Shown: positions 20,064 to 29,405, counted from the first letter of the stretch. The stretch: DNA of 64,000 nucleotides from Janthinobacterium sp. 1_2014MBL_MicDiv (GCF_001865675.1 NZ_CP011319.1:5456001-5520000); one strand, 5' to 3'. Program-made: numbers and translations. Notes: generated from the sequence alone by a model not told the origin.

Positions 20064-21962
20064 TTACGCGGCGCTTGGACGCTTCGGTCCCGTGGCTTTT
20101 TTCGGCGCCGGCAACAGGGCCAGGCTGACACCCGGCACGCGGTCGCCCTGCAACACGGCCGTCAGCGTCATCAGCTCGTCACGGCGGAAGGCGTGGATGG
20201 CCACCTTGGCGCCGACCGCGTAGCGGCCCAGCAAGGTGTCGAGGTTGGCCGGGTTGCCCGTCACACGCAAGCCATCGACGGCCACCAGCACGTCGCCGGC
20301 CGACAGGCCAGCCAGATGGGCGGCGCCGCCCTGGTGCACCTGCGCCAGCCTGGCGTCGTTGCCGTCGCGGCCCAGGTTGACGTCGAGGCTGGCTTTTTCC
20401 GCCTTGCGCGCATCGCTGTACTTGACGCCGAACGGCGCCAGCAGGCGCGCCAGCGGCACATCATCGGTGCCGCGGATGTAGCGCTCGAAGAACGGTTTCA
20501 TGCGCGTGCCGGAAATCTCATCGAACAGCGCTTCGACTTCGGCCGGCGTGACGCCGCGCGCTTTGCCCTTGTAGAAATCGCGGCCATAACGCTGCCACAG
20601 CGCCTGCATCACGTCGTCCAGCGACTTCGCGCCATGCGTCTTGGTGCGCAGGGTCAGGTCGAAGGCCAGCGCGATCAGCGAGCCCTTGGTGTAGTAGCTG
20701 ACGATGGCGTTCGGCGCGTTTTCATCCTGGCGGTAGTACTTGCCCCAGGCGTCGAAGCTGGAATCGGCCACGCTTTGCTTGTTGCGGCCGCTGCCGCGCA
20801 GCACGCTGTTGACGGTCTTGCCGAGCAGCTTGAAGTAAGCCGCCTCGTCGATCAGGCCCGCGCGCACCAGCATCAGATCATCGTAATAGCTGGTGAAGCC
20901 CTCGAAGAGCCACAGCAGCGGCGAATAGCTTTCCGCCTGCAGGTTGTACGGCGCGAAAGCGGCCGGCTTGATGCGCTTGACGTTCCAGGTGTGGAAGTAC
21001 TCGTGGCTGCACAGGCCGAGGAATTTCAGGTAGCCGTCGCCGATTTCCGTGCTGGTCGACGCCGTCGTCGGCAAGTCGGCGCGCGCGCAGATCAGCGCCG
21101 TCGAGGCGCGATGCTCGAGGCCGCCATAACCGTCGCCGACGGCCATCGTCATGAACACATAGCGGTCCATCGGCGCTTTTTTCGTCTTTGGCTCGAAGAA
21201 GGTGATCTGCGTTTCGCAGATGGCTTTCAGGTCGCGGCACAGACGGTCCAGGTCCAGGTTCGGCACCTTGCCGGTGACGACGATATCGTGCGGCACGCCA
21301 TGCGCGCTGAAGGTGGCCAGGGCGAAGTCGCCCATCTCCACCGGGTGGTCGATCAGTTCATCGTAGTTGACCGCCTGGTAGCTGCCGAAGCCATAGCGCC
21401 TGGCCTTCAGTTCCGGCAAGGTGGTGGCGACTCTCCAGGTCTTGCAGGCCGCGTCTTTCGGCTGCAGGATATGCACTTCATGCGGCTCGGCCTCCTGGCC
21501 CAGCACGCGCAGGAACACGCTGGTGCCGTTGAAGAAGCCATGGTTCTGGTCCAGGTGGGCGGCGCGCACGGACAGGTCCCAGGCGTAGACGTCGTATTCC
21601 ACCGTCAGGGCGCCCTTGCACGGCGCGGCTTGCCACGAGTGCTTGTCCAGCTTGGTCAGCGCCACGGCCTTGCCTTCGGACTCGGCGCGGATGCTGACGA
21701 TGTTGCGCGAAAATTCGCGGATCATGTAGCTGCCCGGGATCCAGGCCGGCAAGGCAAATACCTGGCCGATGGCTGCCGGCGACTTGACCGTCAAGGTCAC
21801 CTTGAACATGTGGCCGGCCAGGTCGGCCGCGGCGATGCTGTAGATGATGCCCGCAGCCGGCATGGTTTTCACTGCGGTTTTCGCCGCGGCTCTGCTTGTG
21901 ACTTTGCCGCTCGCCTTGGCTGCCGCCTTGGCGATGATTTTCTTGATCGGTGCTTTCTTCAT
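20064..21962 (-). CDS. M61 family metallopeptidase with PDZ domain
   Basis: The 632-residue zinc peptidase belongs to the glycyl-aminopeptidase group. Zinc ligands are HEYFH (320-324) and the Glu of WLFEGFTSYY (354). A C-terminal PDZ domain follows (GGAAHLAGLSAGDVLVAVDG). The start at 21962 has GAGGA just upstream. The first 35 residues are unusual: a Lys/Ala-rich tail (KKIIAKAAAKASGK and similar) with no signal peptide, so the enzyme is probably cytosolic. It lies 48 bases after the MocA-like gene and may belong to the ior transcription unit. Confidence 0.9.
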   Translation of the reverse strand: MKKAPIKKIIAKAAAKASGKVTSRAAAKTAVKTMPAAGIIYSIAAADLAGHMFKVTLTVKSPAAIGQVFALPAWIPGSYMIREFSRNIVSIRAESEGKAVALTKLDKHSWQAAPCKGALTVEYDVYAWDLSVRAAHLDQNHGFFNGTSVFLRVLGQEAEPHEVHILQPKDAACKTWRVATTLPELKARRYGFGSYQAVNYDELIDHPVEMGDFALATFSAHGVPHDIVVTGKVPNLDLDRLCRDLKAICETQITFFEPKTKKAPMDRYVFMTMAVGDGYGGLEHRASTALICARADLPTTASTSTEIGDGYLKFLGLCSHEYFHTWNVKRIKPAAFAPYNLQAESYSPLLWLFEGFTSYYDDLMLVRAGLIDEAAYFKLLGKTVNSVLRGSGRNKQSVADSSFDAWGKYYRQDENAPNAIVSYYTKGSLIALAFDLTLRTKTHGAKSLDDVMQALWQRYGRDFYKGKARGVTPAEVEALFDEISGTRMKPFFERYIRGTDDVPLARLLAPFGVKYSDARKAEKASLDVNLGRDGNDARLAQVHQGGAAHLAGLSAGDVLVAVDGLRVTGNPANLDTLLGRYAVGAKVAIHAFRRDELMTLTAVLQGDRVPGVSLALLPAPKKATGPKRPSAA

Positions 21963-22010
21963 GTTTTCCTCGTGTCTGGCCTGTCTTCCCGGGAGCGCCA
22001 CTGCCCCGCC

Positions 22011-22622
22011 TTACAAATCGTCAGGTGTATCAATATCGCGCAAGATGCCGCTGTCGTCCACCGCCACTTCGCGCACGGCATGGCCGCGCACGATGCTGCG
22101 CGCACCCTGGTCGCCGTCGAGCGCCAGCAGCAGCGGCAAGTGAACGGCGCTGAACGCGACGGGATTGCCGCGCCGGCCCTGGAAGACGGGCACCGCGATG
22201 CGCGCGCCATCGGCAATGGCGTGCGACAAGGCGGCGATTGTAGCCGCTTCCACCCAAGGCATGTCGCCCAGCGCGATCAGCCAGCCCGGCGCGCCGCGCA
22301 CATGCTCGATGGCGCAGGTGAGCGAGGCGGCCATGCCCATGTCGGCATCATGGCAGACGCGCACTTCGCAGCCCAGCGCGCCCAGCACGCGCGCCACCTG
22401 CGTGTCATCGGCGCGCACCACGGCCAGCACGCGCGGCAGGGCCGCCAGCATGGCGCTGGCCGCCGCCGCCACCACGGGCAAGCCCGCGTACGGGCCGTCA
22501 GGCAGCGGCTGCAATAATTTATTCTGTACGCCGGAAGGGTCGAACCTGCGTCCCCTTCCGGCTGCCAGCAAGATGCCGACCGTACTCAAAAGACCACTGC
22601 CATCATGCGGTCGCCAGGTCAA
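22011..22622 (-). CDS. MocA-like molybdenum cofactor cytidylyltransferase
   Basis: The 203-residue nucleotidyltransferase has the N-terminal GILLAAGRGRRF loop of the MobA/MocA family, the acidic ALGDMPWV motif, and a GRRGNP segment. It overlaps the end of iorB by 20 bases and follows it in the same direction. The IorAB enzyme family uses molybdopterin cytosine dinucleotide, so a CTP-specific MocA role is the best inference. GTP specificity (MobA) cannot be excluded from sequence alone. Confidence 0.78.
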   Translation of the reverse strand: MTWRPHDGSGLLSTVGILLAAGRGRRFDPSGVQNKLLQPLPDGPYAGLPVVAAAASAMLAALPRVLAVVRADDTQVARVLGALGCEVRVCHDADMGMAASLTCAIEHVRGAPGWLIALGDMPWVEAATIAALSHAIADGARIAVPVFQGRRGNPVAFSAVHLPLLLALDGDQGARSIVRGHAVREVAVDDSGILRDIDTPDDL

Positions 22623-24867
22623 ACGGCAGCTTGCGCAGGCGCTTGCCCGTCAGGGCGAACAGCGCATTGGCGAATGCGGGCGCCAGCGGCGGCACGCCAG
22701 GCTCGCCCATGCCCGTCGGCGCATCGCCCGAGGCCACCAGGTGCACTTCGATCACCGGCATGTCGGGCATGCGCGGCACGGGGTAATCGCCGAAGTTCTG
22801 CTGCTCCACCACGCCATCCTTGAGCGTGATGGCGGCGCCGGGAATCGTCATGCCCAGCGCCATCAGCGCGGCGCCCTGCACTTGCGCCTCGATCGTCAGG
22901 GGATTGACGGCCAGGTTGCAATGCACGCCCGCCCACACCTGGTGCAGCTTGGGCGCGCCTTCCACCACCGAGGCCGTCACCACGTAGGCAACCACGGAAT
23001 TGAACGATTCGTGCATGGCCACGCCCCAGGCTTGCCCCTTCGGCAGCTTCTTCTTGCCATAGCCGGACTTGGCCACGGCCAGGTCCAGCGCGGCGATGTG
23101 GCGCGTATGCTTGGCGTCGATCAGCTGCTTGCGGTAGGCGACGGGGTCCATCTTCGCCACGTGCGCGGCCTCGTCGATCAGGGTTTCCATGACGAAGGCC
23201 GTGTGCGTCGAGCCGACGGAACGCCACCACAGCACGGGCACGTTCGCCTTGGCCGTGTGCACGGACAGCTTCATCGGCAGGGTGTACGGCTCGCCCATGC
23301 CTTCGACCATGGTGCCGTCGACGCCGTTTTTCACCATGAACGCTTCGAACGGCGTGCCGGCCATGATGGACTGGCCCACGATGGTGTGGTCCCAGGCAAG
23401 GATTTTTCCCTTGGCGTCGAGGCCTATCTGCGCGCGGTGCACATGCGATGGCCGGTAGTAGCCGCCCTTGATGTCATCCTCGCGGCTCCACATCAGTTTC
23501 AGCGGTCCGCTCTTGCCCGCCGCCCGCCAAGCCTTGGCGACGTTGACCGCTTCGACCACGTAGTCGGACGACGGCACGGCGCGCCGGCCGAAGCCGCCGC
23601 CTGCCATCATCGTGTGCAGGGTAACCTGCTCGGGTTTCAGCCCGGAGGTGGCGGCGATCGCCGCCTGGTCGCCCGTCTGGAATTGCGAGCCGACCCACAT
23701 CGTGCATTTGTCGGCCTGCAGGTCGACCACGCAGTTGAGCGGCTCCATCGGCGCGTGCGCCAGGTAGGGAAACTCGTAGACGGCTTCGATCTTTTTCGGC
23801 GCCGACGCCAGCTTGCCCATGTCGGCAGGTCTGGCGACGGTGCCCGGCGTTTTCGCCAGCGCCTTGAAGGCCGCCAGCTGCTGGACGCTGCTGACCTTCT
23901 CCACGCCACTGGTATCCCACTCGATCGCCAGCGCATCGCGGCCCTGCTTGGCCGGCCAGTAGCCGTCGGCGATCACGGCCACGCCGCTGCCGCCACGGTC
24001 GGTCTTCACTTCCAGCACCTCGAGCACGCCCTTGATGGCCTTGGCCTTGCTGGCGTCAAATTTCGCCACTTTTGCGCCAAACACGGGCGGGCGCGCCACC
24101 ACGGCCACTTTCGCGCCAGGCGGCTTGAAGTCGATGCCGAACTGCTGCTTGCCGGTCGACTTGGCGGCCGCGTCGAGGCGCTTCACGGGCTTGCCGATGA
24201 TGGAAAATTCGCGCGGATCCTTCAGCTTGACTGTGGCGGGCACGCTCTGGCGCATGGCGGCGTCGGCAAATTCGCCATAGGTCGCCTTTTGTCCGCCAGG
24301 CCCATGCAGCACGCCCTTGGCGGCGCGCACCTGGTCGGGACTGACTTTCCACTGCGCGGCGGCGGCGGCCACCAGCATGGCGCGCGCCTTGGCGCCGATT
24401 TCGCGGTACTGCGTAAACGAGTGGGCGATGCTGCCCGAGCCGCCCGTCATCTGCATGCCGTAAGCGGCATCCTTGTACTGCTCGCCGGCCGGCGCCAGCG
24501 CGCCCTTCACTGTCGCCCAGTCGGCATCGAGTTCCTCGGCGATCAGCATGGGCAGGCTCGTTTGCACGCCCTGGCCAAATTCCAGCCGGTTCACCTGCAC
24601 CGTCACCGTGTTATCGGGCGCGATATGCAAAAAGGCGTTCGGCGCGTACACGGGCTTGGCGGGGGCGCCATCGGCCGCCAGCGCCAGCTTGCCGGCGCCA
24701 GGCAGGAAAAAGCCCAGCATCAAGCCGCCGCCGGCCACCACACCAGCCTTCATGAAACCGCGCCGCGACACGCCATCGGCCACCGCCACCGGCGCCGACG
24801 CCAGCGCCGCGCCCAGGGTCACTCCGCCATGCTGCAATGCTTCCTGATTCAACCATTCGATACGCAT
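22603..24867 (-). CDS. iorB: Isoquinoline 1-oxidoreductase-type molybdopterin subunit (xanthine oxidase family)
   Basis: The 754-residue large subunit binds the molybdenum cofactor and hydroxylates N-heterocycles or oxidises aldehydes. A twin-arginine motif SRRGFMKAG (34-42) after a 33-residue N-terminus predicts export by Tat. The glycine-rich MMAGGGFGRR segment and the C-terminal GMGEPGVPPLAPAF, with the active-site Glu (about residue 722), are typical. The true substrate is unknown, and many aldehyde dehydrogenases share this fold. It follows iorA by ten bases. Confidence 0.88.
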   Translation of the reverse strand: MRIEWLNQEALQHGGVTLGAALASAPVAVADGVSRRGFMKAGVVAGGGLMLGFFLPGAGKLALAADGAPAKPVYAPNAFLHIAPDNTVTVQVNRLEFGQGVQTSLPMLIAEELDADWATVKGALAPAGEQYKDAAYGMQMTGGSGSIAHSFTQYREIGAKARAMLVAAAAAQWKVSPDQVRAAKGVLHGPGGQKATYGEFADAAMRQSVPATVKLKDPREFSIIGKPVKRLDAAAKSTGKQQFGIDFKPPGAKVAVVARPPVFGAKVAKFDASKAKAIKGVLEVLEVKTDRGGSGVAVIADGYWPAKQGRDALAIEWDTSGVEKVSSVQQLAAFKALAKTPGTVARPADMGKLASAPKKIEAVYEFPYLAHAPMEPLNCVVDLQADKCTMWVGSQFQTGDQAAIAATSGLKPEQVTLHTMMAGGGFGRRAVPSSDYVVEAVNVAKAWRAAGKSGPLKLMWSREDDIKGGYYRPSHVHRAQIGLDAKGKILAWDHTIVGQSIMAGTPFEAFMVKNGVDGTMVEGMGEPYTLPMKLSVHTAKANVPVLWWRSVGSTHTAFVMETLIDEAAHVAKMDPVAYRKQLIDAKHTRHIAALDLAVAKSGYGKKKLPKGQAWGVAMHESFNSVVAYVVTASVVEGAPKLHQVWAGVHCNLAVNPLTIEAQVQGAALMALGMTIPGAAITLKDGVVEQQNFGDYPVPRMPDMPVIEVHLVASGDAPTGMGEPGVPPLAPAFANALFALTGKRLRKLPFDLATA

Positions 24868-24877
24868 GTCGCTCTCC

Positions 24878-25336
24878 TCAGGCCAGGGTCTTGGCCGCGT
24901 CCTTGATGGCTGCGCGGATCCGTTGATAGGTGCCGCAGCGACAGATATTGCCGCTCATGGCGCCGTCGATATCGGCATCGCTGGGCGACTTGTTCGTGCG
25001 CAGCAGCGCCGTGGCGCTCATCACCTGGCCGCTTTGACAGTAGCCGCATTGCGGCACGTCGTGGCGCACCCATGCCGCCTGCACCGCCTTGCCGACCTGG
25101 TCGTTCTCCATCGCCTCGATGGTGGTGATCTTTTGCGCCCCCACGGAGGAAATCGGCGTGATGCAGGAGCGTATGGCCTGGCCATCGAGATGCACCGTGC
25201 AGGCACCGCACAGGGCCATGCCGCAACCGAACTTGGTGCCCGTCATGTTCAGATTATCGCGCAGCGCCCACAGGATGGGCGTGGATGGATCGGCGTCGAC
25301 CTGCGTGTCGCGTCCGTTGATATTCAATGTAATCAT
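24878..25336 (-). CDS. iorA: Isoquinoline 1-oxidoreductase-type [2Fe-2S] subunit
   Basis: The 152-residue small subunit carries two [2Fe-2S] clusters that move electrons from the molybdenum site. The plant-type cluster uses Cys 38, 43, 46 and 58 (CGMALCGACTVHL). The second uses Cys 97, 100, 132 and 134 (QCGYCQSGQ, NICRCGTYQRI). There is no signal peptide; it would be exported as a complex with the Tat signal of IorB. No FAD subunit is encoded here, as expected for the Ior type, where a cytochrome often accepts electrons. Confidence 0.92.
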   Translation of the reverse strand: MITLNINGRDTQVDADPSTPILWALRDNLNMTGTKFGCGMALCGACTVHLDGQAIRSCITPISSVGAQKITTIEAMENDQVGKAVQAAWVRHDVPQCGYCQSGQVMSATALLRTNKSPSDADIDGAMSGNICRCGTYQRIRAAIKDAAKTLA

Positions 25337-25406
25337 CTGCTGCTCCCCCTTTGAATTGTTATTGAGTCTACAAACAACACCTGATCATACGACAGCGGAA
25401 AAAAAT

Positions 25407-25437
25407 GCAAAAAAAAAGCGCACCTTGCGAGGGCGCG
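25407..25437 (-). terminator. Intrinsic terminator after dsbC
   Basis: Read on minus, the stem GCGC-CC / GG-GCGC with a one-base bulge is followed directly by a run of eight or more T. It lies 30 bases after the dsbC stop and separates dsbC from iorA. Confidence 0.6.
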
Positions 25438-25466
25438 CCGTCCAGCCTTCCTGGCGACAGCCCGGA

Positions 25467-26183
25467 TTACTTAATGGTCGAGAATTTCTGTTCCAGCGTT
25501 TTCGCATCGACCGCGCCCGGGATGCGGCTGCCGTCGGCAAAGAAGATGGCTGGCGTGCCCGAGACGCGCAATTGCTGGCCCAGGGCGAGGATTTTTTCAT
25601 GCGGATTGGCGCACGTGGCGGCCACCGTAGCCGGCGCCTTGCCGTTCAGCATCCAGTCATCCCAGGCCTTGTTGCGATCCGGCGCGCACCAGACATTGCG
25701 CGACTTGACGATGGAATCGGGCGACAGGATGTTGTACATGAAGGTGTAGACGGTGACGTTGTCGATTTCCTTCAGCGCGTTCTGGCGGAAGCGCTTGCAA
25801 TAGCCGCAGTTCGGGTCTTCGAATACGGCGATCACGCGCTTGCCATTGCCCTTCACGGTCTTCATGGCCGAATCGAGCGGCAGGTCGGAGAACTTGATGC
25901 GGTTGACTTCGTCCAGGCGCACCTTGGTCAGGTCCTGCGACGTCTTGGCGTCGAAGACGTGGCCGACGAACAGGTATTGCGCGGCCTTGTCCGTGTACAG
26001 GATGTCGCCGCCCGTGCGCACTTCGTACAGGCCGCCGTACGGGGTTTCCTTGACCGAGTCCACCTTGGCGCCTTCGCCCAGGCGCGGCTCGATCAGTTTC
26101 TTGATGTTCGCTTCCGTAGGCGTTTCCGCGCCGGCGCACGACATCATCAGGCCCGAGGCCAGTACCAATGCGATTCTGCTCAT
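25467..26183 (-). CDS. dsbC: Thiol:disulfide isomerase DsbC
   Basis: The 238-residue periplasmic isomerase corrects wrong disulfides. It has a signal peptide ending near SCAGA, an N-terminal dimerisation domain, and a thioredoxin domain with active site CGYC (126-129). The structural Cys pair (WCAP and TCANP) and the cis-proline in GTPAIFF are present. I chose the ATG at 26183 because it gives the cleanest signal; a GTG six codons upstream is closer to GGAGAA and cannot be ruled out. A hairpin separates it from the UbiH-type gene. Confidence 0.93.
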   Translation of the reverse strand: MSRIALVLASGLMMSCAGAETPTEANIKKLIEPRLGEGAKVDSVKETPYGGLYEVRTGGDILYTDKAAQYLFVGHVFDAKTSQDLTKVRLDEVNRIKFSDLPLDSAMKTVKGNGKRVIAVFEDPNCGYCKRFRQNALKEIDNVTVYTFMYNILSPDSIVKSRNVWCAPDRNKAWDDWMLNGKAPATVAATCANPHEKILALGQQLRVSGTPAIFFADGSRIPGAVDAKTLEQKFSTIK

Positions 26184-26251
26184 TTTTATCACTATCACTT
26201 CTCCACTTGAAACGCCTGGCGGAACTGGCATCTGGCCCGGCGCAGTTATCT

Positions 26252-26288
26252 CTTTAACAAAACGATCGCCGCAGACCAGCTGCGGCGA
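26252..26288 (-). terminator. Hairpin between the UbiH-type gene and dsbC
   Basis: TCGCCGCAG (26266-26274) pairs perfectly with CTGCGGCGA (26280-26288) around a five-base loop. On minus it is followed by TCGTTTTGTT, which is T-rich though interrupted. It probably limits read-through from the monooxygenase gene into dsbC. Confidence 0.6.
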
Positions 26289-26332
26289 CCTTGAATTTTC
26301 ACACCTGCCATTATCCAGCGATATCTTAAGAC

Positions 26333-27571
26333 TTACTGATTTCCGAGGGCATGCGAAATCATTTTCCGCTTCAGGGCCGGCAATTTATCCAGCAAGTTTA
26401 ATCCCAAATTGCGAACCACGCGCAGCGGTTCCAGATCGGCGCCGAACAAGCGCGCCAGACCATCGGTGGCCAGCTGCATCAGCAGCACGTCTTCCTTGCG
26501 CGCGCGCGCATAGCGGGCCAGCACGCGCTCGTCGCCAATGCCGCGGTGCGCCTCGCGTTCGGCGATGGTCTTGACCAGCTGCGCCACGTCGGCAAAGCCC
26601 AGGTTCATGCCGTGGCCCGCCATCGGGTGCACCACGTGGGCGGCGTCGCCCACCAGGGCCACGCGCGGCGCCACCATGGCATGCGGGCGCATCAGGGTCA
26701 GCGGGAAGGCGCGCACCAGCTCCGGTTGCAGCGGTGTCAGCTTGCCCAGTTTGTCGTGGCAATAGGCGGCCAGGCGCGCAGCCAGGGCGTCGGCCGATTC
26801 GTTCATCAATGTATCAGCCAGCGCATCGGGTGCCGACCAGACCAGCGAGACGCGCTCGCCCGGCAATGGCAGCAGCGCGACGATGCCTTCGCTGCCCGTG
26901 AACCACTGGTGGGCCGCGCCATGGTGCGGCTTTTCGCAGGCGAAGTTGCTGACCACGCCGCGCTGGCCATACGCACGGTAATCGAGGCCGATGTCGCACT
27001 GGCCGCGCACCCAGGACTGGGCGCCGTCCGCGCCGACGACCAGCGCACAAGTGATGGTGTCGCCGCCATCGAGGTGCACGACGGCCGAATCATTCGTCCA
27101 TTCCAGGCGGCTGGCGCGGCCTTGCACGACGTTGACGTTCGGCGCGAACTTCAGGGCGGCGTCCAGCGCCTGGCCCAGGTTGCGGTCTTCGACGATCCAC
27201 GCCAGGGTGCCCACATGGGCGCCGTAGGCGTCGAAACCGAGTCCGCCCGCCTGCGCGCCGTCGCCGTTGACCAGCATGGCGTCGACGGGCGCCACCCGGT
27301 CGGCCGCCAACGCGCCCCACACCTTCAGCGACGACAGCAGCTGGTGCGCCGTGTGATTGAGCGCATACACGCGCACGTCCCAGCTCGGCTCGACCGGCTT
27401 GACGGCGGAAGCGGCTGCGGGCGCGCTGGCCGGGCATAACAGGGTGACGCTTTGTCCTGCCTGGGCAAACGCCAGCGCCGTGGTTTTCGCGATGGCGCCG
27501 TTGCCGACGATGCAAACGTCGCTGTGGCTATGCATGAAGCGCCGCATGGTAGGGGGAGTGGGACTGTTCAT
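26333..27571 (-). CDS. UbiH/UbiF/Coq6-family FAD monooxygenase
   Basis: The 412-residue flavin hydroxylase probably acts in ubiquinone ring hydroxylation. The dinucleotide fold is at the N-terminus (DVCIVGNGAIAKTTALAFAQ); its GxGxxG reads GNGAIA, so the last Gly is Ala. The DG motif is GADGAQSWVRG and the GD motif is VALVGDAAHVVHPMAGHG. Which ring position it hydroxylates cannot be told from sequence. The true start may be a later Met (MHSHSDVCIVG), because the first twelve residues look poorly conserved. Confidence 0.87.
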   Translation of the reverse strand: MNSPTPPTMRRFMHSHSDVCIVGNGAIAKTTALAFAQAGQSVTLLCPASAPAAASAVKPVEPSWDVRVYALNHTAHQLLSSLKVWGALAADRVAPVDAMLVNGDGAQAGGLGFDAYGAHVGTLAWIVEDRNLGQALDAALKFAPNVNVVQGRASRLEWTNDSAVVHLDGGDTITCALVVGADGAQSWVRGQCDIGLDYRAYGQRGVVSNFACEKPHHGAAHQWFTGSEGIVALLPLPGERVSLVWSAPDALADTLMNESADALAARLAAYCHDKLGKLTPLQPELVRAFPLTLMRPHAMVAPRVALVGDAAHVVHPMAGHGMNLGFADVAQLVKTIAEREAHRGIGDERVLARYARARKEDVLLMQLATDGLARLFGADLEPLRVVRNLGLNLLDKLPALKRKMISHALGNQ

Positions 27572-27637
27572 GCGGCCATTATAGCGTTTGCCCCACCGGT
27601 TTCAGATAGTCCGGAAGTACAGGACGCCTGCTCCAGG

Positions 27638-28579
27638 TCAAGCGGCGCCATGAAACACGGGCAATACGTGGTCCGCGATTTCCTGCAGCGCCTCGGCCAG
27701 CGGACGGCGGTTCTGCCGCAGCTGCAAGCCGATATGCCGCACGCCGGCCTCGCGCATGGCCTGCAATTCCGCGATCAGGCCGTCGCGCCCCGTGCGCCCG
27801 CCGAAACGGAAGCGCTGCAGCGGCATGGACGCATCCTCGTCCAGGTCCAGGTGGATGAAGCTGACGTACGGCTTGTCGCCGCCGGCCACGGCGCGCCACT
27901 GCGCCGCACGCCGCGCATGGTCGTCCGGCGTGCCCGGATAGGCGAGCCAGCCATCCATCTGCGCGCCGATCCAGGCCGGCGTTTGCTGCGCCAGCCCCGC
28001 CACCAGCAGCGGCAAGGGCGCCCCCGGCCTGGGCAGCAGGCGGATGCCGGGCGGCAGATGCGTCAGGCCCCAGTCGCGCAGCATGGCGACCTGCTCGCGG
28101 AAGGCGGCGCCGCGCTGCCCGAAGTCGCGGCCGAACACGGGATACTCGACGGGTCGGTCGCCGCTGGCCACGCCCAGCAGCAAACGCCCGCCACTGAGCT
28201 GGTCGACGCTGGCCGCCGCCTTCAGGGTCAGTACGGGCTCGCGCAGGGGCAGCACGACGGCTGCCGTGCCCAGCAAGATGTTCTCCGTGATGCCGGCCAG
28301 GTAGCCGAGATAGGTAAACACCTCGAAGACCTGGGCCGCGTCGCCGAACGACGGGTCGTACAGGGGCACGTCGCGCAGCCACAGCGCCCTGAAACCGAGG
28401 CGGTCGGCCAGCTGCGCCAGTTCCGCGTGCCGGCGCAGGTCCGGCTCGCCCGGCACGCGGCTGGATGCCGCATTCGCCTGGCGCCCCGTGGACGACCAGT
28501 CATTATCGAGCGGCAGTTCCAGGCCGATGCTCAGACTCCCCTGCTGTCCCAGCTTGTGCATCGCAGTCATGGCGCCCAT
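27638..28579 (-). CDS. LLM-class flavin-dependent oxidoreductase
   Basis: The 313-residue protein has the luciferase-like monooxygenase TIM-barrel. Characteristic parts are LADRLGFRALWLRDVPL, the central ENILLGTAAVVLPLREP strand, and DQLSGGRLLLGVASGDRP, which binds flavin phosphate. It likely uses FMN or F420; FMN fits this organism group better. The start at 28579 lies one base after the dkgB stop, so the two are co-transcribed. The substrate is unknown. Confidence 0.85.
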   Translation of the reverse strand: MGAMTAMHKLGQQGSLSIGLELPLDNDWSSTGRQANAASSRVPGEPDLRRHAELAQLADRLGFRALWLRDVPLYDPSFGDAAQVFEVFTYLGYLAGITENILLGTAAVVLPLREPVLTLKAAASVDQLSGGRLLLGVASGDRPVEYPVFGRDFGQRGAAFREQVAMLRDWGLTHLPPGIRLLPRPGAPLPLLVAGLAQQTPAWIGAQMDGWLAYPGTPDDHARRAAQWRAVAGGDKPYVSFIHLDLDEDASMPLQRFRFGGRTGRDGLIAELQAMREAGVRHIGLQLRQNRRPLAEALQEIADHVLPVFHGAA

Positions 28580-28580
28580 A

Positions 28581-29405
28581 TCAATCCCACTGCGGCGCCA
28601 GGCCGTCCGGGTTGGCCAGGCGCTCGCCGCGCTCCAGCGTGGCCATCTGCGCCATCTCTTCCGGCGACAGGGTGATGCGCCGGAAATGCAGGTTCGCTTC
28701 CAGGTTGGCGCGTTTTGTGGAGGATGGAATCACGGCAAAGCCCTGTTGCAGCGACCAGCTCAAGGCCACCTGCGCCGGCGTCACGCCGTGCCTGGCGGCG
28801 ATGGCCGCAATCACGGGATCGGCAACCACCTTGCCATAGGCGAGCGGCATGTAGGCCGTGATGTGGATGCCCTGGCTGCGCGCGAAGTCGATGGCCTTGC
28901 GGTTTTGCAGGAAGGGGTGGATCTCGATCTGCTGCGTGGCGATTTCCGCCGCACCCACCGTGGCGATGGCCTGCCGCAGCTGCGCGTTGGTGAAATTCGA
29001 TACGCCGATGGCCCCGGTCAGCCCCTGCGCCTTGGCTTCCGCCAGCGCCGCCATGTACTCGGCGACGGGAATGGCGTCCTGCGGCGAGGGCCAGTGGATC
29101 AGGGTCAGGTCCAGCTGCTCGAGCTGCAGCTTGTGCAGGCTGTCCTTCAGGCTGGGAATCAGTTTGTCGCGCTGCAGGTTCTCGATCCAGATCTTCGTCG
29201 TGACGAACAGCGCGTCGCGCGGCACGGGGCTGGCGGCGATGGCCTGGCCCACTTCGGCTTCGTTGCCATAGATTTGCGCCGTGTCGATATGGCGGTAGCC
29301 GACGTCGAGGCCCGTGGTGACGGAATCGATGACGACCTGGCCCTGCAGGCGGAAGGTGCCCAGGCCGATGGTGGGGATGGCGGTGTGTTGGGTAATGGCA
29401 TTCAT
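28581..29405 (-). CDS. dkgB: 2,5-diketo-D-gluconate reductase B-type aldo/keto reductase
   Basis: The 274-residue NADPH-dependent reductase closely resembles E. coli DkgB along its whole length from memory (TIGLGTFRLQGQ, TTKIWIENLQRDKLIPSLK, IPSSTKRANLEANL, and the C-terminus GLAPQWD). The catalytic tetrad is present: Asp and Tyr in DTAQIYGNE, Lys in TTKIW, His in LIHWPSP. It reduces 2,5-diketogluconate and methylglyoxal-like carbonyls. It leads a two-gene unit with the LLM oxidoreductase. Confidence 0.93.
   Translation of the reverse strand: MNAITQHTAIPTIGLGTFRLQGQVVIDSVTTGLDVGYRHIDTAQIYGNEAEVGQAIAASPVPRDALFVTTKIWIENLQRDKLIPSLKDSLHKLQLEQLDLTLIHWPSPQDAIPVAEYMAALAEAKAQGLTGAIGVSNFTNAQLRQAIATVGAAEIATQQIEIHPFLQNRKAIDFARSQGIHITAYMPLAYGKVVADPVIAAIAARHGVTPAQVALSWSLQQGFAVIPSSTKRANLEANLHFRRITLSPEEMAQMATLERGERLANPDGLAPQWD

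Noticed and set aside
19647..24906. Two very long plus-strand frames opposite the M61 peptidase and iorB
   Set aside because: The translations are Arg/His/Gln-rich without motifs, while the minus strand carries complete enzymes with catalytic residues. The length reflects high GC at third codon positions.
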